A DNA stretch of 16,189 nt from JANNOG01 sp964516515 (GCA_964516515.1 CAZEYA010000078.1:1-16189); one strand, 5' to 3'; positions 1 through 7,056 are shown, counted from the first letter of the stretch. Notes: generated by a model not told the origin, from the sequence alone. Translations and numbers: made by a program.

Positions 1-311
1 ACCCGACACATGTGGCCGTCGCCCTGGCCTACGACCCGACGCGTGGCGCGCCACGGGTGGTCGCCAAGGGCAAGGGCCACCTGGCCCGGCGGATCCGCGA
101 GATCGCCGCGGCCAACGGGGTGCCGATGGTCGCCGACGTGCCGCTCGCCCGGTCACTGCACGACACCTGCGCGGTCGGCGAGGAGATCCCCGCCGCGCTG
201 TACGGCGTGGTGGCCGAGGTCCTCGCATTCCTGGTTTCCTTGCGTAGATCCGGGCGAGTCGTGACGGCAGCCGAGCCGATGGCCCTGCCGCAACCGGCCG
301 GGCGTCACTGA
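1..311 (+). CDS. flhB: Flagellar export switch protein FlhB, C-terminal fragment (5' end outside window)
   Basis: FlhB is the substrate-specificity switch of the flagellar type III export gate in the inner membrane. The readable frame opens with P-T-H-V-A-V-A-L, which is the residue string just after the invariant Asn of the NPTH self-cleavage loop; bases 1-2 (ac) fit the end of an Asn codon. The fragment is therefore almost exactly the cleaved cytoplasmic C-terminal piece (FlhB-CC). The following A-P-R-V-V-A-K-G, a basic helix, V-P-M-V-A-D-V-P-L-A-R-S-L, G-E-E-I-P and V-A-E-V-L-A-F are standard for this domain. About 25 extra residues follow the usual end. The first annotatable GTG (position 12) is an internal codon, not a real start. 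flhA follows after 204 bases on the same strand, the usual flhB-flhA order. The identification is firm; the gene is cut only by the window edge. Confidence 0.96.
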   Translation, partial: PTHVAVALAYDPTRGAPRVVAKGKGHLARRIREIAAANGVPMVADVPLARSLHDTCAVGEEIPAALYGVVAEVLAFLVSLRRSGRVVTAAEPMALPQPAGRH

Positions 312-515
312 CAACCGGTGACGCCGCGGGCAGGATGACGGGGCAGCACCTCAAGTGCGCGGCGAAGGACGTCGATACGCCCAGCGACAGTACGAGCGAC
401 GCTCACAGCACGGCACCAGCCAGGACGGCACCTCGACGGCAACGGATCTGCCTCGACCACGCACGGCGCTACCCACGCGCCGCCGAGAGGCAGCAGACAT
501 GGCAAGGCACCTGAC

Positions 516-2558
516 GTGATGGCGTCACGGTTCGGGCAGTACGCGGTGCCCGTCGGCGTCGTCGGCATCGTGTTGCTGCTCGTCGTCCCGCTGCCCGCCG
601 CCCTGCTCGACGTCCTCATCGTCATCAACATCTCGATCTCGCTGGTCGTGCTGCTGACGGCGATGTACGTCAAGCGGCCGCTGGAGTTCTCGGTGTTCCC
701 GTCCCTGCTGCTGGTGCTCACCCTGTTCCGGCTGGGTCTCAACGTCGCCGCGACCCGGCTGGTGCTGTCGCAGGGCTTCGCCGGTCACGTCATCGAGGCC
801 TTCGGCCACGTCGTCATCGGCTCCTCGGTGATCATCGGCCTGGTCATCTTCCTCATCCTCGTCGTCATCCAGTTCGCCGTCGTCACCAACGGTGCCAACC
901 GAGTGGCCGAGGTGGGCGCCCGGTTCACCCTCGACGCGATGCCTGGCAAGCAGATGGCGATCGACGCCGACCTGAACGCCGGGGCGATCGACGAGGCGAC
1001 CGCCAGTCGCCGCCGCGAGGAGGTGGGCGCCGAAGCCGACTTCTACGGCGCGATGGACGGTGCCTCGAAGTTCGTCAAGGGCGACGCCATCGCCGCCATC
1101 ATCATCACGCTGATCAACCTCATCGGCGGTTTTGCGATCGGGATGCTGCAGCAGGGCCTCAGTGCGTCGGAGTCCATCACCAAGTATTCGCTGCTGACCG
1201 TCGGGGACGGCCTGGTGTCACAGATCCCGGCGCTGCTGCTGTCGGTGGCGACCGGTCTCATCGTCACCCGGGCCGCGACGTCCGGGGACATGGGATCCGA
1301 CACCGCCCAGCAGCTGCTGCAGAACCCTCGCGCGCTCTACATCACCGCCGGAGCCATCGCCGGCCTGGCGCTGGTCCCGGGACTGCCCGCCCCGCTGTTC
1401 CTCATCACCGCGGCCGTGATCGGCTTCCTCGCCTCACGCGCCGGGACCCGATCCGACGTCGAGGAGCCCGCCGACGCCGAGCCACCGCGGACGGTCGAGC
1501 CGGACAGTGCAGAGGCGCTGGTGCACGACATGCGCGTCGACCCGCTCGAGGTCGTGCTGGCCCCCGACCTGATCGACCTCGTCGACTCCGCCACGGGTGG
1601 CGACCTACTGGACCGGGTGCGGTCGCTGCGGCGCAAGGTGGCTCTCGACCTCGGTCTGGTGCTGCCGCCGGTGCGGACCCGGGACAGCCTGGACCTGCCG
1701 TCCTCGACGTACGCCGTGCGGATCTCCGGGATCGAGGCGGGCCGTGGGCAGGCACCGCCGGGACAAGCGCTCGCGCTGGGGGACCACCTGGACGGACTCC
1801 CAGGACTGGCCACCGTCGAACCTGTCTTCGGGCTGTCCGGCAAGTGGATCCCCGAAGAGCTGCGCCACCAGGCCGAGCTGACCGGGGCCACCGTGGTCGA
1901 CCGGGCCTCCGTCCTCATCACGCACCTGTCCGAGATCGTGCGGTGCAACGCCTCTCGGCTGCTGTCCAGGGAGGATGTCAAAGCGCTGTCGGAGACCCTC
2001 AAGCGCACGCATCCCGTGGTCGTGGAGGAACTCCTCGGCGGCGCCGCCTCACTGGCGGACGTGCAACTCGTCCTCGGCGCCCTGTTGGACGAGCAGATCC
2101 CGGTCCGCGACCTTGCCCGCATCTTCGAGGCGATCTCGGCGCAGGCCAAGAGCGGTGTCGACCCGGACTCACTGATCGAGGCGGCCCGGGCCTCGTTGGG
2201 TCCCGCCGTGGCCGCCGCCTTCACCACCGACGGCGTGCTGCACGCGCTGACCATCGATCCGCTGCTCGAACAGTCCTTCGTCGAGGCGCTGCGGCAGGTC
2301 GATTCCCGATCGGTGCTGGCCCTGGACCCGCATACCGCGGAGCGCTTCCTGATGTCGCTGGCCTTGCACGCCACCGAGCTGGAGGAGCGGGGCAAGGTCC
2401 CCGTGCTCGCCTGCGCACCCGCGTTGCGACCCTCCGTGCGGCGATTGACCGCTACATCCTCGCCCCGACTACCAGTTCTGTCGTATGCCGAGGCCGGACT
2501 GGCGCCTCGGGTGGAAACCCTAGGGACGGTGAGCTGTGCCACAGCATCTGTTGTTTGA
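516..2558 (+). CDS. flhA: Flagellar export gate protein FlhA
   Basis: FlhA is the large export-gate subunit of the flagellar type III secretion apparatus: an integral membrane proton/protein antiporter whose cytosolic ring docks chaperone-substrate complexes. The 680-residue length is normal. Residues 12-130 hold several hydrophobic segments and the family signature F-R-L-G-L-N-V-A-A-T-R (71-81). The conserved cytoplasmic FHIPEP loop follows (about 124-190: N-G-A-N-R-V-A-E-V-G-A-R-F, A-M-P-G-K-Q-M-A-I-D-A-D-L-N-A-G), then more membrane segments to about 310 and the cytosolic domain. That domain includes L-I-D-L-V-D, G-G-D-L-L-D-R-V and the T-H-P-V-V-V-E-E-L type motif. GTG (516) and ATG (519) are adjacent possible starts; neither has a strong Shine-Dalgarno or a -10 close by. 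The stop lies 23 bases inside the next gene, so the two are probably coupled. The extreme C-terminus is slightly longer than usual. Confidence 0.97.
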   Translation: MMASRFGQYAVPVGVVGIVLLLVVPLPAALLDVLIVINISISLVVLLTAMYVKRPLEFSVFPSLLLVLTLFRLGLNVAATRLVLSQGFAGHVIEAFGHVVIGSSVIIGLVIFLILVVIQFAVVTNGANRVAEVGARFTLDAMPGKQMAIDADLNAGAIDEATASRRREEVGAEADFYGAMDGASKFVKGDAIAAIIITLINLIGGFAIGMLQQGLSASESITKYSLLTVGDGLVSQIPALLLSVATGLIVTRAATSGDMGSDTAQQLLQNPRALYITAGAIAGLALVPGLPAPLFLITAAVIGFLASRAGTRSDVEEPADAEPPRTVEPDSAEALVHDMRVDPLEVVLAPDLIDLVDSATGGDLLDRVRSLRRKVALDLGLVLPPVRTRDSLDLPSSTYAVRISGIEAGRGQAPPGQALALGDHLDGLPGLATVEPVFGLSGKWIPEELRHQAELTGATVVDRASVLITHLSEIVRCNASRLLSREDVKALSETLKRTHPVVVEELLGGAASLADVQLVLGALLDEQIPVRDLARIFEAISAQAKSGVDPDSLIEAARASLGPAVAAAFTTDGVLHALTIDPLLEQSFVEALRQVDSRSVLALDPHTAERFLMSLALHATELEERGKVPVLACAPALRPSVRRLTATSSPRLPVLSYAEAGLAPRVETLGTVSCATASVV

Positions 2559-4455
2559 GGGCGCCGATCTGGAGGTTCTGCTGGCGCAGGTCCGCGCCGA
2601 GCACGGTCAGCAGGCCCGCATCGTCAAAGCCGAACGGGTCCGAACCGGTGGTGTCGGTGGCTTCTTCGCCAAGGAGAAGTACGAGCTGACCGTCGCCCTG
2701 GACGGTGCGGCGGTGTCGCCGGCCCGGGTGGCGCCCACCGCAACCGTTGGTGGTGCGCCTGCCAGCAGCGCCGTCGAACGACCCGACTGGGCGAGTCCGC
2801 AGCCGGCCCCGCAGGACGAGATCGCCGCGCTGCTGGCCCGGATGGACGCCGCCGACCGTTCGTCGGTCCCCGTCCAGCAGCCGACGGCGCCAGACGGGTC
2901 AGACCCGGGCAGCATCCCGGCCCTACACCAGCGGCCCCGCGAGGCCGCCCCTGACGTGACGGCCGCCCCCGACGTAACGGCCTCCCGTGGGGTCCGGCTG
3001 CCTGCCCAGGTGTCACCACCGCCGAGCGCTTCGCGGGTGGCGGTGTCGACCCAGCGGTCGGCGTTCGACGAGATCCTGATGTCGGTGCGAGCGCAGCTCG
3101 GTGGGGGAGAGGCCGTGCAGCCACCCGAGCCGAAGTCGCGGGTCAGCCCGGTCGATTCCTCCGCCGGTACCCCCTGGCAGCCGCCGCGGATCATCCGCGA
3201 GGAGCCCGTGCCGCTCCCAGCGGCGACCCCCGCCGTGGATCGACCCGATGGGGATCAACGAGATCGACCCGATGGGGAGCAACGAGCTATCGATCACGCC
3301 GCCATCGATCACGCCGCCATCGATCACGTCGTCACGGCTGAGTCGGTGGACCCACCGGACGCCGAGGTGCTCGCCGCGATCTGGGCCCGCGTGACGGACA
3401 AGCAGCTCAAGGACGACGAAGCGGCGGGAATGATCGAGCCGGCAGCCGACCCCATGCTCATCGACGTGGTCGACCTGACGTCGTCCGCGGGCCGCATCCT
3501 GGATGACGAGCCGACACCGGTCGGTTCTGATACCGACTGGAGCTCTCTCGCGCCGCGCGGCCTCGCCGTAGCGCTGGATCGCCCTGGCACGGCTGTCGCC
3601 ACCACGGGAGACACCAGTTCGGACGGCGATCTGGTGGCCGCACCCGACGGGGCACCAGCAGCCCGGCCATCCTCGGCAACGCCGCTGCTGGACGAGATGC
3701 TCGGCGGCCTTCGGGCCCCGGGACTGCTCCGGCCCGCCTTCCCGACACTGGACGCGACCACACTCGCTTCCGCCTTGTCGCTGTCCGGGCTGTCGCCGAC
3801 GATCGCCGCCGAGCTCGCCGAGCGGGCCACCGCCGCCGGTCCGCTGGCTCCGGAGGCGGTAGCAGTGCTGGCTGCCCGACGCTTGCGTAGCACGGTCGGT
3901 CTGCCGACACATCCCGGTGCCGTCGTCATCGTCGCCGGTCCCGAGAGCGACCTGGCAGACCAAGCCCTGGCGGTCGCCGAGCTGATGGCTGTGGACGCCA
4001 ACCTGCTGTGGGCGTTCGGTGAGCCGCTGCCCGGGCTGCCGTCGGCCGGCGTGCTCACCGCCACCGAGGTGGCCGTCGCGGTGTCAGCCGCTCAAGCTGC
4101 CCTGTCGCCGTTGGTCGTGGCCGTCGCCACGCCGGAAACGGTCACCGGCGCCCGACGGACAGCGCGGGTCGTGGCGGCGCTGAGCGCCGCGGCGGTCGTG
4201 GGGGTCTGGGACAGCGGCCGTGATGCCTACGACGCGCAGCGCTGGCTGGCGACGATGACGGCGACCGCCGACGGCACCCTCGCGGCACTGGCTGTCACCG
4301 GCTGCACAGACGCCGGCGCGGTCGCTGCCGTGGCGACCGCCGGTTGCGCCGTCGTGCTGCTCGACGGACGCCCGGCCACCACGGGGGCGTGGGCCGCCCT
4401 GCTGGTCGACCGGCTCGACCAGATCCTGGGTACCGGCCTGCCGGCACGACGGTGA
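2536..4455 (+). CDS. FlhF-like flagellar protein with degenerate (P-loop-less) SRP-type GTPase domain
   Basis: The N-terminal 57 residues match the small FlhF N-domain pattern: an L-F-E-G start, a helix V-R-A-E-H-G, A-R-I-V, then G-G-V-G-G-F-F-A-K-E-K-Y-E-L-T-V. Position directly after flhA is where FlhF, the SRP-family GTPase that sites flagella, normally lies. Residues about 58-370 are a low-complexity linker rich in Pro, Ala, Asp and Arg, with two in-frame tandem repeats (235-250 and 252-266). The last ~260 residues look like the SRP N+G domains: a helical bundle, then V-V-I-V-A-G468-P-E-S-D-L-A-D. Here the GPTGVGKTT P-loop should sit, but the Lys and Thr that bind nucleotide phosphate are absent, and no DTAGR or TKLD motif is evident. 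I infer a pseudo-GTPase. The GTG start overlaps flhA by 23 bases. The relationship to FlhF is likely but rests on the short N-domain and on synteny. Confidence 0.78.
   Translation: MPQHLLFEGADLEVLLAQVRAEHGQQARIVKAERVRTGGVGGFFAKEKYELTVALDGAAVSPARVAPTATVGGAPASSAVERPDWASPQPAPQDEIAALLARMDAADRSSVPVQQPTAPDGSDPGSIPALHQRPREAAPDVTAAPDVTASRGVRLPAQVSPPPSASRVAVSTQRSAFDEILMSVRAQLGGGEAVQPPEPKSRVSPVDSSAGTPWQPPRIIREEPVPLPAATPAVDRPDGDQRDRPDGEQRAIDHAAIDHAAIDHVVTAESVDPPDAEVLAAIWARVTDKQLKDDEAAGMIEPAADPMLIDVVDLTSSAGRILDDEPTPVGSDTDWSSLAPRGLAVALDRPGTAVATTGDTSSDGDLVAAPDGAPAARPSSATPLLDEMLGGLRAPGLLRPAFPTLDATTLASALSLSGLSPTIAAELAERATAAGPLAPEAVAVLAARRLRSTVGLPTHPGAVVIVAGPESDLADQALAVAELMAVDANLLWAFGEPLPGLPSAGVLTATEVAVAVSAAQAALSPLVVAVATPETVTGARRTARVVAALSAAAVVGVWDSGRDAYDAQRWLATMTATADGTLAALAVTGCTDAGAVAAVATAGCAVVLLDGRPATTGAWAALLVDRLDQILGTGLPARR
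3238..3285 (+). repeat. 24-bp tandem repeat, two copies, inside the FlhF-like gene
   Basis: Two head-to-tail 24-base units (3238-3261 and 3262-3285) differ at one base. They stay in frame and encode D-R-P-D-G-D-Q-R followed by D-R-P-D-G-E-Q-R in the disordered linker. The single difference turns Asp into Glu. This fits recent slipped-strand or unequal duplication in a region under weak constraint. Confidence 0.9.
3289..3333 (+). repeat. 15-bp tandem repeat, three copies, inside the FlhF-like gene
   Basis: Three consecutive 15-base units (3289-3303, 3304-3318, 3319-3333) encode I-D-H-A-A, I-D-H-A-A and I-D-H-V-V. The first two are identical at the DNA level; the third has two changes. The array begins three bases after the 24-bp repeats, and both contain the gatc/atcg core. 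Copy number could vary between strains without a frameshift. Confidence 0.9.
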
Positions 4456-4469
4456 GAGCAGGGCATCTC

Positions 4470-4733
4470 ATGACGAAGTTCGCGCCCGCTCTCGGATTGA
4501 TCTTGGCCTCTCCCGTGGTCGTTGACGCGCTGCGGGGCCGGCGGGGCATCGACGAGGCTTTGACCGCGCTGCTGATCGGCGTCCTGACAGCAGCCGTGGC
4601 GCTGTGGGTGCTGGGTCTGGCCGCGCGTGCTTCGCCGCCACCCACAGCGGTCACGGCGAACAGCGAGACCGGCGCCGACTCCGGCCCCCCCGTGGGATAT
4701 CCGAGCGACACCGGTCCCAGCACCGTCAGTTAG
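4470..4733 (+). CDS. Small single-helix membrane protein of the flagellar block (unknown function)
   Basis: An 87-residue protein that I do not recognise by family. From the ATG it begins M-T-K-F-A-P-A-L-G-L-I-L-A-S-P, has a short loop with R-G-R-R-G-I-D-E-A, then a strongly hydrophobic segment (about residues 31-52, A-L-T-A-L-L-I-G-V-L-T-A-A-V-A-L-W-V-L-G-L) and a polar Pro/Ser/Thr tail. One transmembrane helix is likely. An in-frame GTG at 4452 overlaps the stop of the preceding gene in a GTGA arrangement and would add six residues. I prefer the ATG because a purine stretch (gagagcaggg) lies about six bases before it, but either start is possible. It lies between the FlhF-like gene and csrA, so a motility link is inferred from position only. 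Confidence 0.72.
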   Translation: MTKFAPALGLILASPVVVDALRGRRGIDEALTALLIGVLTAAVALWVLGLAARASPPPTAVTANSETGADSGPPVGYPSDTGPSTVS

Positions 4734-4757
4734 ACCACGCACACCAGGTGTGACACC

Positions 4758-4763
4758 TATGCT
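4758..4763 (+). promoter_or_regulatory. Probable leaderless -10 hexamer (TATGCT) for csrA
   Basis: TATGCT ends six bases before the csrA GTG, so transcription would begin at or next to the start codon. No convincing -35 is visible. It implies that csrA can be transcribed separately from the flagellar operon. Confidence 0.6.
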
Positions 4764-4769
4764 GCGAGC

Positions 4770-5072
4770 GTGTTGGTCCTCACCCGCCGTACCGGTGACA
4801 GCATCGTCATCGACGGGCAGGTCGTCGTGACCATTCTCGATGTGCGAGGCGACGTGGTCCGGGTGGGCGTCGAGGCCCCCCGCGACATCCAGGTACACCG
4901 GGCCGAGGTCTTCCAGGCCGTCCAGGAGGCGAACCGGGCGGCGGCGGCGGTCGACGACGCCACCGCCGACGCGTTGCGAGCTCTCGTGGCGCGACGGGAG
5001 ACCACACCGTCTGCTCCACCCGTCCCGTCGCCAGCACAACCGAGGCCCGATCTGTCATCGACCCAGCCCTGA
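4770..5072 (+). CDS. csrA: Carbon storage regulator CsrA with extended C-terminal tail
   Basis: CsrA is a small dimeric RNA-binding protein that represses or stabilises mRNAs by binding GGA-containing hairpins; in flagellated Gram-positives the usual target is flagellin mRNA and the antagonist is FliW. The core is clear: M-L-V-L-T-R-R at the N-terminus with L4 and R6, then G-D-S-I-V-I-D, V-G-V-E-A-P-R-D and V42-H43-R44. The RNA-contacting Arg44 falls at the same number as in enterobacterial CsrA. The protein has 100 residues, whereas family members are usually about 60-75; the extra ~35 are Ala-rich, then Pro/Ser-rich and probably disordered. The start is GTG, placed by homology and by the -10 hexamer just upstream. 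CsrA is uncommon in Actinobacteria and its presence here fits the adjacent flagellar genes. Confidence 0.96.
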   Translation: MLVLTRRTGDSIVIDGQVVVTILDVRGDVVRVGVEAPRDIQVHRAEVFQAVQEANRAAAAVDDATADALRALVARRETTPSAPPVPSPAQPRPDLSSTQP

Positions 5073-5134
5073 CTGTCGCTGCGTGTACTCCTCACCAGGT
5101 GGATCGGCCTAGGTGACGCCAAGGAGGTCTGGAG

Positions 5135-5218
5135 TGTCCGAGGGGGGAATTGAACCCCCAAGCCCTTGCGGGCACTAGCACCTCAAGCTAGCGCGTCTGC
5201 CAATTCCGCCACCCGGAC
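5135..5218 (-). tRNA. tRNA-Leu (anticodon GAG)
   Basis: On the minus strand an 84-nt class II tRNA folds from 5218 to 5135. The acceptor stem is GTCCGGG paired with CTCGGAC (one G-U pair) and the discriminator base is A. The D arm contains TGGCAGACGC, the anticodon loop TTGAGGT is closed by CTAGC/GCTAG, a long variable arm has GCCC/GGGC-type pairing, and the T arm carries GGTTCAATTCC. The loop places GAG at 5184-5182, reading CUC and CUU leucine codons. The 3' CCA is not encoded. The tRNA separates the flagellar block from the housekeeping block. Confidence 0.96.
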
Positions 5219-5287
5219 GAGGGTGTTGCACGGGTCACCGGCGTCGCCGACAGGGCCGTACAGCAGCCAGCAGGATAGCAGCAGGGT

Positions 5288-5464
5288 TCAGGTCCAGTAG
5301 AGAACTCGGGCCTGCGGAATCCGTTCGGCGAGCGCCCCGCTGAACCAGTCGCGCAGCTCCTTCATCACCGGCTCCGGGTAAACGTGCTTGACCGACCCGA
5401 ACCTGGTGCGCGGGCTGTGGTCCCACTCGGCCGCGAACCTGGTCACCAGGACGCGACGCGGCAC
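5288..5464 (-). CDS. Candidate 58-residue basic protein, unrecognised
   Basis: On the minus strand GTG at 5464-5462 opens a 58-codon frame ending in TGA at 5290-5288. The product begins V-P-R-R-V-L-V-T-R-F and ends A-R-V-L-Y-W-T, with W-D-H-S-P, V-K-H-V-Y-P-E-P and L-R-D-W-F in between. Nearly all third codon positions are G or C, as in the real genes nearby, and the amino acid mix is protein-like rather than the Arg/Pro/Gly-dominated pattern of shadow frames. An in-frame TGA lies seven codons upstream, so the start is nearly fixed. A CAAGCT hexamer lies five bases before the GTG, a weaker version of the local leaderless pattern. It shares a 56-base divergent intergenic space with the M20 peptidase gene. 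I know no family for it. Confidence 0.5.
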   Translation of the reverse strand: MPRRVLVTRFAAEWDHSPRTRFGSVKHVYPEPVMKELRDWFSGALAERIPQARVLYWT

Positions 5465-5508
5465 CCCAGAGCTTGGGAGTCACGCGGCCCTTCCCCGCAG
5501 GCGAGGGA

Positions 5509-5514
5509 TAGGGT
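5509..5514 (+). promoter_or_regulatory. Probable leaderless -10 hexamer (TAGGGT) for the M20 peptidase gene
   Basis: TAGGGT ends six bases before the GTG at 5521. The same hexamer with the same spacing precedes the DUF3090 gene. Confidence 0.6.
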
Positions 5515-5520
5515 CGGTCG

Positions 5521-6819
5521 GTGAGCACCGCCGAGGACACCGTGGTCGACGTCTGCGCTGACCTGGTGCGAATCGACACCTCCAACTACGGGGACGGCAG
5601 CGGGCCGGGCGAGCGGACCGCCGCCGAGCATGTCGCGGGTCTGCTCACCGATGCCGGCCTGGACCCACAGCTGATCGAGAGCGAGCCCGGACGGGCCAGC
5701 GTGGTCGCACGCTGGGCCGGCAGCGACCCGTCCCGCGACGCGCTGCTGCTGCACGGCCACCTCGACGTGGTGCCGGCCATGGCTGCCGACTGGCGCGTGG
5801 ACCCGTTCGCCGGCGAGGTCATCGACGGCTACCTGTGGGGACGCGGCACCGTCGACATGAAGGGCATGGACGCGATGATCCTCAGCGTCGTGGCCGAGAT
5901 GACCGCCGCCGACACACGGCCGCCACGCGATGTCGTGCTTGCGTTCACCGCCGACGAGGAGGCCGGCGGCGGGCTGGGCGCCGGGCACCTTGTCCGCCAC
6001 CACGCCGAGCTGTTCAGCGGCGTCACCGAGGCGGTCAGCGAGGTCGGCGGCTTCAGCGTGACCGTCGACGAGCGCCGGCTGTACCTCATCCAGACGGCCG
6101 AGAAGGGCATCCTCTGGTTGCGGCTGACCGCCAGGGGTCCGGCGGGGCACGGCTCGATGATCCACCCCGACAGCGCGGTGACCAGGCTCGCCGGGGCGGT
6201 GGCCCGGATCGGCACCCATACCTGGCCCGTGGTGCTGACCGAGACACCGCGGGCCATGGCCCGGCGGTGGGCGGAGCTCACCGGCCGGGAGCTGCCGCTG
6301 ACGGAGCCCGAGGTGCTGCGCCGGGAGCTGGGCTCGACCGCCCGATGGGTCGAGGCGACGGTCCGCAACACCGCGAACCCGACGGTGCTGAGCGCGGGCT
6401 ACAAGCACAACGTCGTGCCGGGGACCGCCACCGCCCTGGTCGACATCCGGTTCCTGCCCGGTCAGCACGACGAGGCGTTGGCGACGGTCACCGGGCTGGC
6501 CGGCGACGGCATCGACATCGAGGTGGTGCACTGCGACGTGGCCTTGGAGACGTCCTTCGACGGAGCCCTGGTCGATGCCATGGCCGCCGCCATCGCCTGC
6601 GCCGACCCCGGCTCGCAGGTGCTGCCCTACTGCCTGTCCGGTGGCACCGACAACAAGCACTACAGCCGGCTGGGTGTCCGCGGCTTCGGGTTCGCGCCGC
6701 TGCGGCTGCCTCCCGACCTCGACTTCGCGGCGCTGTTCCACGGTGTCGACGAGCGGGTTCCAGTGGACGCGCTGCGGTTCGGCGCTGCCACGCTGCGCAG
6801 CTTCGTCGCGGCCGCCTGA
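5521..6819 (+). CDS. M20-family zinc metallopeptidase (DapE/ArgE/CPG2-like amidohydrolase)
   Basis: A cytosolic di-zinc hydrolase of the M20 family, 432 residues, full length for the group; members cleave C-terminal or N-acyl amide bonds of dipeptides and acyl-amino acids. Zinc and catalytic motifs are intact: H78-G-H80-L-D82 (ligand H80 and catalytic D82), G-R-G-T-V-D112-M-K-G (bridging Asp), D-E146-E147-A-G-G (general base and ligand) and a C-terminal F-H407-G-V-D-E-R (ligand). The lid domain in the middle includes G-P-A-G-H-G-S. The substrate cannot be assigned: actinobacterial members are often called DapE2 or M20/M25/M40 peptidase, but the long lid insert (about 185-290) differs from true DapE succinyl-diaminopimelate desuccinylase. 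It converges with the DUF5703 gene 27 bases downstream, an arrangement I associate with other actinobacteria. Confidence 0.94.
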   Translation: MSTAEDTVVDVCADLVRIDTSNYGDGSGPGERTAAEHVAGLLTDAGLDPQLIESEPGRASVVARWAGSDPSRDALLLHGHLDVVPAMAADWRVDPFAGEVIDGYLWGRGTVDMKGMDAMILSVVAEMTAADTRPPRDVVLAFTADEEAGGGLGAGHLVRHHAELFSGVTEAVSEVGGFSVTVDERRLYLIQTAEKGILWLRLTARGPAGHGSMIHPDSAVTRLAGAVARIGTHTWPVVLTETPRAMARRWAELTGRELPLTEPEVLRRELGSTARWVEATVRNTANPTVLSAGYKHNVVPGTATALVDIRFLPGQHDEALATVTGLAGDGIDIEVVHCDVALETSFDGALVDAMAAAIACADPGSQVLPYCLSGGTDNKHYSRLGVRGFGFAPLRLPPDLDFAALFHGVDERVPVDALRFGAATLRSFVAAA

Positions 6820-6846
6820 GCGACAGCGGCCCGCCCGAGAGCAGCC

Positions 6847-7056
6847 TCAGAGCGTCCCTTCGACACGCAGGATCCGGCGGCGCAGCCACACCTTGCGGCT
6901 GCCGCCGAGATAGATCCGGGTACGCGCCAGCTCCCAGTGGCCGTACTCGGCGTCGTCGGTCAGCCGCCGTCTCATCTCCGAACGGGAGACCCCCCTGGGG
7001 ATGCTCACCACTCGGTACTCGTACTCAGGAACCCGGCTCCCTCGGCCGGCGGACAT
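6847..7056 (-). CDS. DUF5703 family small protein
   Basis: A basic protein of about 69 residues typical of the actinobacterial DUF5703 family, whose function is unknown. The recognisable core is P-E-Y-E-Y-R-V-V-S-I-P-R-G-V-S-R, then A-E-Y-G-H-W-E-L-A-R-T-R-I-Y, and finally R-K-V-W-L-R-R-R-I-L-R. Relatives usually start right at M-P-E-Y-E-Y. Here the codon before that Pro is GTT, which cannot serve as a start, so translation must begin upstream. I chose ATG at 7056 (eight extra residues). ATG at 7065 or GTG at 7068 are also possible; a CAGAAT hexamer eight bases before 7065 would suit a leaderless start there. The gene is convergent with the M20 peptidase gene and divergent from the acidic-protein gene, and the association with an M20 gene is familiar from other actinobacteria. 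Confidence 0.85.
   Translation of the reverse strand: MSAGRGSRVPEYEYRVVSIPRGVSRSEMRRRLTDDAEYGHWELARTRIYLGGSRKVWLRRRILRVEGTL

Noticed and set aside
1337..2542. Long minus-strand open frame (401 codons) opposite flhA
   Set aside because: Its composition is dominated by Ser, Arg, Ala and Thr with no recognisable motif, and it lies wholly antisense to a clear flhA. It is a high-GC shadow frame.
3238..3333. CRISPR-like array from short direct repeats
   Set aside because: The repeats are contiguous without spacers, lie in frame inside a gene and number only two and three.
5092..5116. Imperfect inverted repeat TCACC...GGTGA between csrA and the tRNA gene
   Set aside because: The stem is only five perfect pairs with a 15-base interior and no T-run on either strand, too weak to call a terminator.
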